The translations under genes and the position numbers were made by a program. A stretch of 64,000 bases of DNA, taken from assembly GCF_025567315.1 (NCBI RefSeq), contig NZ_JAOQJE010000005.1:62001-126000 (forward strand), given 5' to 3'. Origin of the DNA: Agathobaculum ammoniilyticum (GTDB lineage: Bacteria; Bacillota; Clostridia; Oscillospirales; Butyricicoccaceae). Numbering within the stretch: the first letter of the stretch is position 1; each line of letters opens with the position of its first letter. This document shows positions 42,014 through 49,998 of this stretch, piece after piece. The notes below the pieces were generated by a model. The model saw only the letters and a program-made list of their open reading frames with translations, made no database searches and was not told the DNA's origin.

Positions 42014-42711
42014 CGTTTGCATCACTGGCGAGCAGCTCCAAAGGGAATGCCTATGTAGTGAGCGACGGGGACACCACGCTGCTGCTCGAGTGCGGGCTGA
42101 CTTTTAAGGAGCTGCAAAAGCGGCTCGGCTATCAGGTCTCCGGCCTGACGGCCTGCCTCGTGAGCCACGAGCACCAGGATCACGCCAAAGCCGCGGCGCA
42201 GCTGCTGAAGCATGGCGTGCCGGTCTACATGAGCTATGGTACAGCGGCGGCGCACAAGGATGCGATGGATGCAGCTCGCATCATGCGGGCGGGGGAGGCG
42301 CTGCGGTTCGGCGCGTTGACGGTCATGCCGTTCCGGACGTTCCACAACACGGAGGAGCCGCTGGGCTTTCTGATCGGGGACGGCCGCACAGGGGAGCGCC
42401 TGCTGTTTGCGGTGGACACGGCGAACTTGGGTGTCAGGGCCGACCGGCTGACCTATATCGCTGTGGAATGCAACTACGAGGCCGCGCTGCTTGAGTACAG
42501 CGACCGTCTGACTGTAGCGCTCAAGGAGCGCATCCGGCACAGCCACTTTGAGATAGACCGTGTGATCCGCTGGCTGCACAAGCAGGATCTGTCCGGCGTA
42601 CTGACTATCTATCTGCTGCACCTGTCCGCAGCGCACAGCCGGGCAGCTGCCTGGGAGGCACGTTTCCGGCAGGAGTTCCCGGGCATCAATATTGTGATTT
42701 GTAAGGAATAA
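42001..42711 (+). CDS. metallo-beta-lactamase-fold hydrolase, phage
   Basis: 236 residues of the MBL superfamily. The metal motif is SHEHQDH (H56, H58, D60, H61), with further metal ligands expected at D in FAVDTANL and the late histidines. Phage MBL proteins next to recombination ATPases are thought to be nucleases. It starts at a GTG that overlaps the previous gene by 13 bases, preceded by GGGGGAG. Confidence 0.8.
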   Translation: MSDLTFASLASSSKGNAYVVSDGDTTLLLECGLTFKELQKRLGYQVSGLTACLVSHEHQDHAKAAAQLLKHGVPVYMSYGTAAAHKDAMDAARIMRAGEALRFGALTVMPFRTFHNTEEPLGFLIGDGRTGERLLFAVDTANLGVRADRLTYIAVECNYEAALLEYSDRLTVALKERIRHSHFEIDRVIRWLHKQDLSGVLTIYLLHLSAAHSRAAAWEARFRQEFPGINIVICKE

Positions 42712-42777
42712 GGTGCAAGGCAATCCGGCGCGGGGCGGCGCAGACCGCCCCAGCCTTGCCCAGCTGGAGGTGATGCG

Positions 42778-43770
42778 GTGGGCAGGCAGCCTAAACAGGG
42801 GCTTGACTATTTCCCTTTTGATGTAGGGCTTCTCAGTGATCCAAAGCTACGGAGGCCGCGCCAGAAATACGGATACCTGGCGCAAGTGATATACATTGCC
42901 CTCCTGTGCATCCTGTATCGGGATAAGGGGTACTACATCCCATACGGCGGAGAACAGCGGGAGGACGTGATTTGGCAGGTCGGGGATATGCTTAATGGGC
43001 GGTATTCGACCTCTTCCGAAACAATAGCGAATGTGATAGACGAGCTGGCGGCGTGCGGACTATTCAGCGGCGACCTGTTCAGGCGTGACATCATCACATC
43101 GACCAGAGCGCAGAAAGCATACTACACCGCGACAGTAGACCGGAAGTATGTGGACGTCAACTTCGACATCTGGCTTTTGTCCGAAACGGACATGAAAAAG
43201 CTCAGCTCGAAGTCTGTTATTCTGCAATCTTTTATTTCTCGTCCGATAAATACGGAAAATCGCCCGATAAATGAAGATGATCGGACGAAAAGTACACAAA
43301 GCAGAGAACAGAAAAGCAGAGAAAAGCAGAGTACAGAAAAGCACAGTATAGCAGAGAACAGCAGAGAACGCGCTGAGGCGCTGGCTGCTGATCTGGAGCG
43401 GCTAATCGGAATAGAGATTGATGATAATTTCCGGCTGGACATTGCCCGTCTGATACAGGCCGGTATGCAGGAAGCGGTCATTATGGAGGCTTCCCGCCAG
43501 ACCGGAAATAAGCATCCGCGCAAGCCTGCCGCCTACCTGCGGACCATCTTGCAGGGCTATGAGCGGGACGGTGTGCTGACCGCGGCCGATCTGGAAGCCA
43601 CAGCACCAAAGTCGGACAAGGCAGATCCAGCGGAGCGGAACATGAACAGGCCGATGTACCCAGGCGGCCCAACCGTGGCAGAGTGGGAAGCGCGTGAAGC
43701 AGAACTGCGACGGCAGGCAAAGGCACGTCGCCTTGGGAGCGCTTACACGGATCGAAGTGGAGATATATGA
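42778..43770 (+). CDS. DUF4373-type phage replication initiator-like protein
   Basis: 330 residues. The N-terminal 110 residues match DUF4373 (Lin1244/Lin1753) winged-helix domain (GLDYFPFDVGLLSDPKLRRPRQKYG). The middle is a Ser/Arg/Glu/Lys-rich linker (about 165-205) encoded by iteron-like repeats, and the C-terminal part is DnaD-like (YLRTILQGYERDG). By analogy with other phages it would bind the origin and load helicase. It starts at GTG after GGAGGTG. Confidence 0.75.
   Translation: MGRQPKQGLDYFPFDVGLLSDPKLRRPRQKYGYLAQVIYIALLCILYRDKGYYIPYGGEQREDVIWQVGDMLNGRYSTSSETIANVIDELAACGLFSGDLFRRDIITSTRAQKAYYTATVDRKYVDVNFDIWLLSETDMKKLSSKSVILQSFISRPINTENRPINEDDRTKSTQSREQKSREKQSTEKHSIAENSRERAEALAADLERLIGIEIDDNFRLDIARLIQAGMQEAVIMEASRQTGNKHPRKPAAYLRTILQGYERDGVLTAADLEATAPKSDKADPAERNMNRPMYPGGPTVAEWEAREAELRRQAKARRLGSAYTDRSGDI
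43300..43366 (+). repeat. iteron-like direct repeats, candidate phage replication origin
   Basis: Six copies of AGCAGAG (the fourth is AGCACAG) start at 43300, 43315, 43325, 43340, 43350 and 43360, spaced 15, 10, 15, 10 and 10 bases. Two copies of CCGATAAAT lie just upstream (about 43240 and 43264) with AT-rich sequence before them. They sit inside the initiator-like gene, as origins often do in phages. Confidence 0.5.
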
Positions 43771-44669
43771 GGATTGGTCTAATTGATGTGGATGGGCATA
43801 ACTGGCCGAATATCGCGCTGATGAAAATATCCGCATATCACAAATCTATTGGTGATCATGTAGAATGGTGGGACGGCTTTTCACAGTATGACCGTGTATA
43901 CATGTCCCGCGTCTTTGATGATACCTATTCAGAGGACGAACCGGAGCCTTGTAATGCTGCGGAGATTATTAAAGGCGGCACGGGATACGGTCTGGATAAC
44001 CGTCTGCCGGACGAAATCGAACATATCATGCCGGACTACGGCCTGTATCACTGGATGCCGCAGGATACTGCCTATGGGTTTCTGACGCGCGGATGTCCAC
44101 GAGGCTGTCACTTCTGTATCGTATCAGAAAAAGAGGGGCGGGGCTCGAGAAAGGTTGCAAATTTAAGCGAGTTTTGGAGCGGGCAGAAAAAAATTAAACT
44201 GCTCGACCCAAATTTACTCGCATGCACCGATCACATGGAACTGCTAGAACAGCTTGTGCAGAGCGGCGCATGGGTGGACTTTACACAAGGCTTAGATGCA
44301 CGGCTTTTGACTGAGCAAAACATACAGGAGTTAAACCGCGTCAAACTGACAGAAATACACTTTGCGTGGGATTACATGCAAGAAAGCGATGCTGTACTGC
44401 GCGGTTTGCGCCTGTATGCAAAACTGGCAAATCGGCGTCCGCACGGAAAATTCGGGACGGTCTATTGCTTAACAAACTATGATACCACGATGCAAGAAAA
44501 CCTGTACCGCATATATACCTTGCGGGATATGGGATATGACCCCTATGTGATGATATACGATAAGCCGAATGCGCCGCATGAAGTACGGCTTTTGCAGCGC
44601 TGGTGCAATAACCGGAAGATATTTCGGACGCAGCCGGATTTCGAGAGGTATGATCCGAAAAGAAAGTAG
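43767..44669 (+). CDS. radical SAM protein, prophage
   Basis: 300 residues with the cluster motif CPRGCHFC (C110, C114, C117), placed inside a B12-binding-like N-terminal part (MRIGLIDVDGHNWPNIALMKIS). The N-terminal segment and the overall order resemble the B12-binding radical SAM group but are shorter. The reaction is unknown. The ATG overlaps the previous stop. Such genes recur in clostridial phages; DNA or tRNA modification is possible but not shown. Confidence 0.85.
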   Translation: MRIGLIDVDGHNWPNIALMKISAYHKSIGDHVEWWDGFSQYDRVYMSRVFDDTYSEDEPEPCNAAEIIKGGTGYGLDNRLPDEIEHIMPDYGLYHWMPQDTAYGFLTRGCPRGCHFCIVSEKEGRGSRKVANLSEFWSGQKKIKLLDPNLLACTDHMELLEQLVQSGAWVDFTQGLDARLLTEQNIQELNRVKLTEIHFAWDYMQESDAVLRGLRLYAKLANRRPHGKFGTVYCLTNYDTTMQENLYRIYTLRDMGYDPYVMIYDKPNAPHEVRLLQRWCNNRKIFRTQPDFERYDPKRK

Positions 44670-44698
44670 AGACCGCATAGATTTGAGGAGGCTTAGAA

Positions 44699-45010
44699 AT
44701 GACACGGGAAGAAGCGGTTAAATTTGCAGAACACGCCGTGAATATTACCGGCATATCAGAGGTCAAAGAGTTTTACAGGATGGCCGCTGTCGCTCTCACC
44801 CCGCCCACGCAAGAGCAGGTGGAGAAGGTGTGGAGGGGCGAGTGGATAAACACTAACAACGAGGTGGAGCAAATGTGCAAATGCTCAAAGTGTGGCTATC
44901 CAATAAGCTATTTTTGGAGTAGGACGCAATTTTGCCCGAACTGCGGCGCACCCATGACGGACGAGGCCGTGGGGATGGTGATGGAGAGATGGGAGGAGCT
45001 GCATGGATAA
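44699..45010 (+). CDS. zinc-ribbon phage protein
   Basis: 103 residues. An N-terminal helical part, then two knuckles CKCSKCGYP and CPNCGAPM that form a zinc ribbon. GGAGG precedes the ATG. Function unknown. It overlaps the methyltransferase gene by 8 bases. Confidence 0.7.
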   Translation: MTREEAVKFAEHAVNITGISEVKEFYRMAAVALTPPTQEQVEKVWRGEWINTNNEVEQMCKCSKCGYPISYFWSRTQFCPNCGAPMTDEAVGMVMERWEELHG

Positions 45011-45593
45011 TCTGACAGCATGCCGGATCATTGGCGGGAACACAGCATATAAGCGGGTTGAGAGTGACTTTTACCCAACACCGCCAGAGGCTACCGTAGC
45101 CCTGATGGATTTCCTGGATCTCCCGAAAGGTACAAAGATCTGGGAGCCAGCCTGCGGTCAGGGCCACATGGTCAAGGTAATGGAGCAAATGGGATACTCT
45201 GTAATCGGGACGGACATCCAGTTTGGAGATGATTTCCTGACCACCCCCCTGATGGACTGCGAATGGATTATCACCAACCCACCGTTTTCCCAGTCAGAGC
45301 AGTTTATCGCTCGCTGCATTGAGCATGGCCTACCATTTGCGCTGTTGCTTAAATCACAATACTGGCATGCGGCGAAACGCCATCCGCTGTTTAATCTGCA
45401 ACAGCCTGAGATGATTCTGCCGCTGACATGGAGGCCGGATTTCATGTTCAAGACCAGAGGGAATGGTTCGCCTCTGATGGATGTAATGTGGGTACAATGG
45501 CACCCAGACTATCACTCTACGACCCACTACATCCCGCTTCACAGACCAACTAAAGAAAGAATGGAAGTGCTGAAAGATGGCAAGACCGATTGA
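45003..45593 (+). CDS. phage N6-adenine DNA methyltransferase
   Basis: 196 residues. SAM-binding motif I EPACGQGH (48-55) and catalytic motif IV NPPF (92-95) of the N6-adenine (Dam/DNMT) type. It has no recognition domain of note. It may protect phage DNA from host restriction. It lies among tightly overlapping accessory genes. Confidence 0.85.
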   Translation: MDNLTACRIIGGNTAYKRVESDFYPTPPEATVALMDFLDLPKGTKIWEPACGQGHMVKVMEQMGYSVIGTDIQFGDDFLTTPLMDCEWIITNPPFSQSEQFIARCIEHGLPFALLLKSQYWHAAKRHPLFNLQQPEMILPLTWRPDFMFKTRGNGSPLMDVMWVQWHPDYHSTTHYIPLHRPTKERMEVLKDGKTD

Positions 45594-45846
45594 TGCATAT
45601 ACACTAAACAATGATCTCGTGTCTTGGTACAATGACACCGAAGATGAAAAGGAAAAATCTATCCTACGGCGGGTGATGCAGAGAGTGGTTCAAGCGCCCA
45701 CAATCACCCCGCCGAACGAGCCGTTGACGTGCGAGGGATGCTATTACATCAAAAATGACGACTATCCGCCGTGCGCATGGTGCATTCGGTCGAAAGTAAA
45801 CGAAGATTACTACCGTCGCCCGCCGGAGGGAGAGGTGGACACATGA
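45577..45846 (+). CDS. hypothetical phage protein with cysteine cluster
   Basis: 89 residues. C-terminal CEGCYYIKNDDYPPCAWC has four cysteines and likely binds zinc; such pieces recur in small clostridial phage proteins. It overlaps both neighbours. Function unknown. Confidence 0.6.
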   Translation: MARPIDAYTLNNDLVSWYNDTEDEKEKSILRRVMQRVVQAPTITPPNEPLTCEGCYYIKNDDYPPCAWCIRSKVNEDYYRRPPEGEVDT

Positions 45847-46082
45847 TGGACATTTCTGGCACTGGAATAAAACATATCACCATGTTTGACCGGCAGTACA
45901 CGCCGGAAAAGCAGGCGGAGGGGCTTGCGATCTCACAGGCTATCGTGTTTGGGCATTGTGACAAATGCGGATTTTTACAACAATGCTCCACGCAGGGAGA
46001 GACGTTTCAATTTCCTGTGTTTGCGTGGTGTATGCGACGCAAGGAGGAAATCCTTGCAGATATGCAAAAGGAGGAAACCTGA
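45843..46082 (+). CDS. hypothetical phage protein
   Basis: 79 residues with CDKCGFLQQC, a possible metal-binding pair. It begins at ATGATG, overlapping the previous stop; the second ATG is an alternative start. Function unknown. Confidence 0.55.
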   Translation: MMDISGTGIKHITMFDRQYTPEKQAEGLAISQAIVFGHCDKCGFLQQCSTQGETFQFPVFAWCMRRKEEILADMQKEET

Positions 46083-46288
46083 TGGACATCGAAAAAATTT
46101 GCAGCGACGCAAAACTGACTGGTTGGTCGCCGGAAACCACGATCAAACACCTTCATGACCTCGCGGAGCATTTCCCGCAGTTGAGCTTTTCCCATAACAG
46201 CCGCACAGACATCAATGCCGAGGTGGTCGGCGCGCTACGCCATGGAATATATGCGATTGCCAATCTGATGCGAGAAAATGCCACGCTC
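46082..46288 (+). CDS. hypothetical phage protein, C-terminus lost in gap
   Basis: At least 69 residues (MDIEKICSDAKLTGWSPETT), helical and acidic, cut by the N run at 46289. AAAGGAGG lies 9 bases before the ATG. Function unknown. Confidence 0.6.
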
Positions 46289-46590
46289 NNNNNNNNNNNN
46301 NNNNNNNNNNNNNNNNNNNNNNNNNNNNNNNNNNNNNNNNNNNNNNNNNNNNNNNNNNNNNNNNNNNNNNNNNNNNNNNNNNNNNNNNNNNNNNNNNNNN
46401 NNNNNNNNNNNNNNNNNNNNNNNNNNNNNNNNNNNNNNNNNNNNNNNNNNNNNNNNNNNNNNNNNNNNNNNNNNNNNNNNNNNNNNNNNNNNNNNNNNNN
46501 NNNNNNNNNNNNNNNNNNNNNNNNNNNNNNNNNNNNNNNNNNNNNNNNNNNNNNNNNNNNNNNNNNNNNNNNNNNNNNNNNNNNNNNNNN
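46289..46590. other. assembly gap (run of N)
   Basis: 302 N bases within the prophage accessory region. It may hide a whole small gene. Confidence 0.99.
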
Positions 46591-46624
46591 GGCAGTATTC
46601 CATTCTGGTACGGGAGAAATCAGG

Positions 46625-47053
46625 ATGAGCGGGAAAGACATTGACCGCCTTGCTGCCTACGAGGAAACGGGCCTGGAGCCGGAGGACTTCGAAAGGGCAT
46701 TTAATAAAGCTGCTGTTTTAAAACTGGCCGGACAAGCCCTTGGTATAACACCTGACCGCCTCCGCGAACTGGCCCAGGCGGACAAGGAGGGGCGGTGCAT
46801 CATTCTTCCTGACCCGCAAAAGACACCTGTTTTAAGAAAAGGGACTCCCGTCTGGTATGTAGACAATGCAACCGGAGAAATCGAGCCTGGAAAAGTGTTT
46901 ATTGCATCGTACAAGGACGGCAAACTGGATAGCTTTAGCGTTGATTTTGAGTGCGGAGACTTTGATGAATTTGTCGGTTCTGCATTGGGTAATTGCTTTT
47001 TTGGAAGTAAAGAGCAGGCCGAGGCCGCACTACGGAGGGAGCAGGATGGCTGA
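46625..47053 (+). CDS. phage protein with RLAAYEETGLEPEDF motif
   Basis: 142 residues. The N-terminus (SGKDIDRLAAYEETGLEPEDF) is a motif seen in many clostridial phage accessory proteins. The remainder is mixed beta, with an acidic end. The frame is open back to the gap, so the true start could lie there; the ATG at 46625 has GGGAGAAATCAGG upstream. Function unknown. Confidence 0.6.
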   Translation: MSGKDIDRLAAYEETGLEPEDFERAFNKAAVLKLAGQALGITPDRLRELAQADKEGRCIILPDPQKTPVLRKGTPVWYVDNATGEIEPGKVFIASYKDGKLDSFSVDFECGDFDEFVGSALGNCFFGSKEQAEAALRREQDG

Positions 47054-47360
47054 ATACATCAAGCGAGAGGATGCAATCGATCTATTTTGGGCAATAGACC
47101 CAGAAAACGACGGCAACGACGGCTGCATGATTGTCCTTAAATGTGGCAACTACGACAGCAATGAAATAGAAGCCATGCTGTCTGCCCTCCCAGCCGCCGA
47201 GGTTGCGGAGGTGGTGCGTTGCAAGGATTGCCGATACTACCAGGACGCAAAAGCCAACAAGAAGGGGTTCCTGATTTGCCCAGCGTCCGGAATGGAAATT
47301 ACCGAAACGGATTATTGCTCTTACGGCGCTCGCATGGACAAGGAGGACGAAAATGCATGA
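47046..47360 (+). CDS. zinc-binding phage protein
   Basis: 104 residues. Starts MAEYIKREDAIDLFW, a widespread clostridial phage pattern, and ends with a cysteine set (CKDCRYY ... CPASG ... YCSYGAR) that should bind zinc. It overlaps the genes on both sides by 8 bases. Function unknown. Confidence 0.65.
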   Translation: MAEYIKREDAIDLFWAIDPENDGNDGCMIVLKCGNYDSNEIEAMLSALPAAEVAEVVRCKDCRYYQDAKANKKGFLICPASGMEITETDYCSYGARMDKEDENA

Positions 47361-47541
47361 AATCGGCGAAATACTCACATGCATAGGTGTTTTTTGTTCG
47401 ATTTGGTATCTTATGTTATTTGGCGCTGCGCTCACCATTGCGGAATTTTGGCCGGAGGAGAAGAAAGAGGTATACATGCAATCGGTGAAGCTCTTGATAT
47501 CCGTGGTTGTTCTTGGTGTCGGCCACGCGATGTGCGGATGA
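47353..47541 (+). CDS. small two-helix membrane protein, prophage
   Basis: 62 residues with two hydrophobic segments (about 8-30 and 43-60) separated by a charged turn (PEEKKE). Overlaps the previous gene. It may be a holin-like or accessory protein; no evidence decides. Confidence 0.5.
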   Translation: MHEIGEILTCIGVFCSIWYLMLFGAALTIAEFWPEEKKEVYMQSVKLLISVVVLGVGHAMCG

Positions 47542-47556
47542 ATGGAGGATGTTGAA

Positions 47557-47733
47557 ATGAAGTGCATCTGTGGATACGAGCAAGACAAGCCATTTGAACA
47601 ATATAAAAACTTCGTCCCGTCTGGCATGATGAGAAATACACACACAGTAGAGGAGCACAAAAATCTGTATATCTGCCCTAAATGCGGTACAGTAAAATTT
47701 GAGGAGGTCGAGCATGAAATTTCGGAACCCTGA
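47557..47733 (+). CDS. small zinc-ribbon phage protein
   Basis: 58 residues: CICGYEQ near the start and CPKCGTVKFEE near the end, forming a two-knuckle zinc ribbon. The second ATG (47557) is chosen because GGAGG lies 9 bases before it; the first ATG at 47542 overlaps that site. Confidence 0.55.
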   Translation: MKCICGYEQDKPFEQYKNFVPSGMMRNTHTVEEHKNLYICPKCGTVKFEEVEHEISEP

Positions 47734-48349
47734 GACGGGAGAAGTGTTGACAGACGAGCAAGCACAATTGCGATTTTGTAAGGGCAGACATTGCTGTGAA
47801 TGCCCAATGAATCAAGAATCACCTGATAAAGAGTGTTGTGTTGGTTTCAGAAAATCCCATCCCCACGAAGCCGCCCGCCTGATGGGCTATGAGGTGGTGG
47901 AGGATGACCATATTCCCCAAGCAGAGAAAAAGGAGGAAACCAACATGGACAAACCGAGAATTTGCGAAATATTAAGAGTTGAGCCAGGAGAGCCGTTTTA
48001 TATCCGAGGATTTGATGATGTGTTGTTTTGGATAATGGACGACGGCACATTCATTACACAACCAAATAATGCGCCAGGGTCAGCAAGCACCCTTCTTCGG
48101 GCATTGGACCACCCCGACCGCATCATCCACAAGCCACGCTGGACGGAGCAGGAGGTGGAGGATGCTAAGGCGATACGGCGTATTATGTCAGAGTATACCG
48201 ATATCGTAAGAGAAAAATATGGATGTGTGACTCACTTGTTCCTGACAAGCGAAGATGTTGTGGATTATTTTCTTGATTCTGAGTTGTTCCCCTCGCTCCG
48301 CCCCGGCGAAACCGTCACCCTTGACGAGATCATCGGAGGTGCGGAATGA
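47714..48349 (+). CDS. hypothetical phage protein
   Basis: 211 residues. An N-terminal cysteine-rich part (CKGRHCCECPMNQESPDKECC) that can bind metal, then a mixed region and an acidic end. GAGGAGG precedes the ATG at 47714. No known family recognised. An internal ATG at 47945 with GGAGG upstream could make a second product. Confidence 0.6.
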   Translation: MKFRNPETGEVLTDEQAQLRFCKGRHCCECPMNQESPDKECCVGFRKSHPHEAARLMGYEVVEDDHIPQAEKKEETNMDKPRICEILRVEPGEPFYIRGFDDVLFWIMDDGTFITQPNNAPGSASTLLRALDHPDRIIHKPRWTEQEVEDAKAIRRIMSEYTDIVREKYGCVTHLFLTSEDVVDYFLDSELFPSLRPGETVTLDEIIGGAE

Positions 48350-48612
48350 CTAACACCGAACTCTACCACCTCGCCCTTTCTACATACGGCGCAGAAGCCC
48401 AAACGCTCATGGTCATGGAAGAAATGTCCGAACTGCAAAAGGAGCTGTGCAAGCACGCCAGAGGGAAAGACAATCAGCTTTCCATTGCTGAAGAAATCGC
48501 CGATGTGCTTATCATGCTCGATCAGATGATGATACTGCACGATTGCGAAAGCATTGTAGCGCAGTATAAACAGGAAAAACTGGAGCGGCTGGAAGAGAGG
48601 TTGAAACAATGA
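48346..48612 (+). CDS. MazG-like nucleotide pyrophosphohydrolase
   Basis: 88 residues of the all-alpha NTP pyrophosphatase type. The metal ligands are seen in EEMSELQKE and EEIADVLIMLDQ (ExxE...ExxD). It would break down nucleoside triphosphates, possibly modified nucleotides or host alarmone-related pools. Overlaps neighbours by 4 bases. Confidence 0.75.
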   Translation: MTNTELYHLALSTYGAEAQTLMVMEEMSELQKELCKHARGKDNQLSIAEEIADVLIMLDQMMILHDCESIVAQYKQEKLERLEERLKQ

Positions 48613-49058
48613 GAGAGATCCTTTTCAAAGCAAGGCGGCTGGATAATAGAGAATGGGTGGAAGGGTATCTGGTCAAACACCCATCTGCAATCCAAATTGG
48701 GGATTGTTCCCCGTATTATATCAATGTACCGCCAGTCGACCCAGACGATAACGGGGGCATATTCGATGTTGACCCCTCCACGCTCTACCAGTACACCGGA
48801 CTGACCGACAAGAACGGGAAGAAGATTTTTGAGGGGGACGTTTTAAAGATAGCAAAGAAGTCAGACGGAATGGGGGCATACTTCTTCCCATCGCTTGAAT
48901 ATCCGGTCAATGTCATGGTGAAGTGGGACATGTGTGCATGGATGTGGGAAACGCTTGGAGAGAACAAGTATTACATAAGTTTCCCAGATGCTTGGTGTCA
49001 TTACGAATGTGAGGTAATCGGCTCCATCCACGACGGGGAGGGCGATCAGCATGAGTGA
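48609..49058 (+). CDS. YopX-family phage protein
   Basis: 149 residues. Matches YopX: REILFKARRLDNREWVEGYL at the start, LYQYTGLTDKNGKKIFEGDV in the middle, and the C-terminal VIGSIHDG. The family is common in Gram-positive phages and its function is unknown. Confidence 0.85.
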   Translation: MREILFKARRLDNREWVEGYLVKHPSAIQIGDCSPYYINVPPVDPDDNGGIFDVDPSTLYQYTGLTDKNGKKIFEGDVLKIAKKSDGMGAYFFPSLEYPVNVMVKWDMCAWMWETLGENKYYISFPDAWCHYECEVIGSIHDGEGDQHE

Positions 49059-49266
49059 ATGGATCAGCGTCAAGGAGAGGCTGCCGGAGACTGCTGGCGA
49101 ATATCTTGTCGTGTACCATCCCTGTCACTGGGACATGGTGAGAGAAGAACTTCGTGTTGGTATTGATACATTTAGAGGGAAAACAGCATGGGCAAAGAAA
49201 AAATATCAGCGTGTCACCCACTGGATGCTCCTTCCTGAACCTCCGAAGGGAGATAACCATGCTTGA
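49051..49266 (+). CDS. DUF551 domain phage protein
   Basis: 71 residues that match DUF551 (EWISVKERLPETAGEYLVVY ... THWMLLPEPP). Function unknown; common in prophages. Overlaps both neighbours by 8 bases. Confidence 0.8.
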   Translation: MSEWISVKERLPETAGEYLVVYHPCHWDMVREELRVGIDTFRGKTAWAKKKYQRVTHWMLLPEPPKGDNHA

Positions 49267-49408
49267 TCTCTACATCAAATACCGAGGAGGCACCCCGTAT
49301 CAATACCGGTACGGGGATGGGAGAGAAGCGATGAGGCTGTTTATTGACGGCGGATATAGTACGCCGGAGGAAGCAAAGAAAGCGTGGGAGCAGGAACAAA
49401 GTGACTGA
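49259..49408 (+). CDS. 49-residue phage protein
   Basis: MLDLYIKYRGGTPYQYRYG... with an acidic C-terminus (EEAKKAWEQEQ). GAAGGGAG precedes the ATG. Function unknown. Confidence 0.5.
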   Translation: MLDLYIKYRGGTPYQYRYGDGREAMRLFIDGGYSTPEEAKKAWEQEQSD

Positions 49409-49476
49409 CTACTCACCTGAAATGCTTGAAATGCTCGCGCGCAGAAGAAAATATGACGAGTGGAGGGGAGAAGGGC

Positions 49477-49884
49477 TTGACCAAAAAGGAACTGTCGCAA
49501 CTGTATTGGCTGAACAGGGAAATAGAGGAAGAGAAACGGAAGCTGTCAGAGCTTGAGGCGGCAGCAGCAGGATGTACGGCAAAGATCACCGGACTGCCGC
49601 ATGTGTCGGGCGTACATGATAAAATCGGTGACTTGGGTATCCTGATCGCCGAGCAGAGGGACTTGATCGATCTCAAGGTGCGTCAGTCGGTAATAGAATA
49701 TAACCGGCTGAATCGATACATAGCAAGCGTAGATGATGCGCAGATGCGGATGATTCTATCTTTGCGGTATGTGAATGGGCTGTCTTGGCAGGAGATCGCA
49801 GCCAACATGGGCCAAGAAGGGGATGGGAGCACACAGAGAAAAAAACACGATAAATTTCTGCATCAACTTTCCCTGAAATCCTGA
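49477..49884 (+). CDS. DUF1492 (RinA/sigma-like) late transcription regulator
   Basis: 135 residues that match DUF1492: TKKELSQLYWLNREIEEEKRKL at the start, then VIEYNRLNRYIASVDDAQMRMILSLRYVNGLSWQEIAANMG, the last part a sigma-region-4-like helix-turn-helix. In related phages such proteins turn on packaging and structural genes, and here it lies just before that block. The TTG at 49477 follows GGAGGGGAGAAGGGC and starts the conserved TKKELS sequence; the ATG at 49426 has no ribosome site. Confidence 0.78.
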   Translation: MTKKELSQLYWLNREIEEEKRKLSELEAAAAGCTAKITGLPHVSGVHDKIGDLGILIAEQRDLIDLKVRQSVIEYNRLNRYIASVDDAQMRMILSLRYVNGLSWQEIAANMGQEGDGSTQRKKHDKFLHQLSLKS

Positions 49885-49901
49885 TGAACAAAGGCTATAA
49901 T
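49873..49901 (+). promoter_or_regulatory. promoter of the tRNA-like unit
   Basis: -35 CTGAAA (49873-49878), -10 TATAAT (49896-49901), 17-base spacer. It overlaps the end of the DUF1492 gene. Confidence 0.5.
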
Positions 49902-49998
49902 TATAATTGAGCAAAGCCACGAAGGGCTGAAACTCAAAAGCCTGAAATCCATGTTTTCCTCCATGTCTACCCGTCCTGCAGCAGCGGGGCGGGGACAC

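Noticed and set aside
43300..43366. CRISPR array
   Set aside because: The repeats are 7 bases long, spaced 10-15 bases, and lie inside a gene. No CRISPR array or cas gene is seen anywhere in the window.
49401..49556. 51-codon ORF (GTG start, TDYSPEMLEMLARRRKYDE...) overlapping the start of the DUF1492 gene
   Set aside because: No convincing ribosome site, and the second half lies out of frame within a well-supported gene. The first 25 codons could be real.
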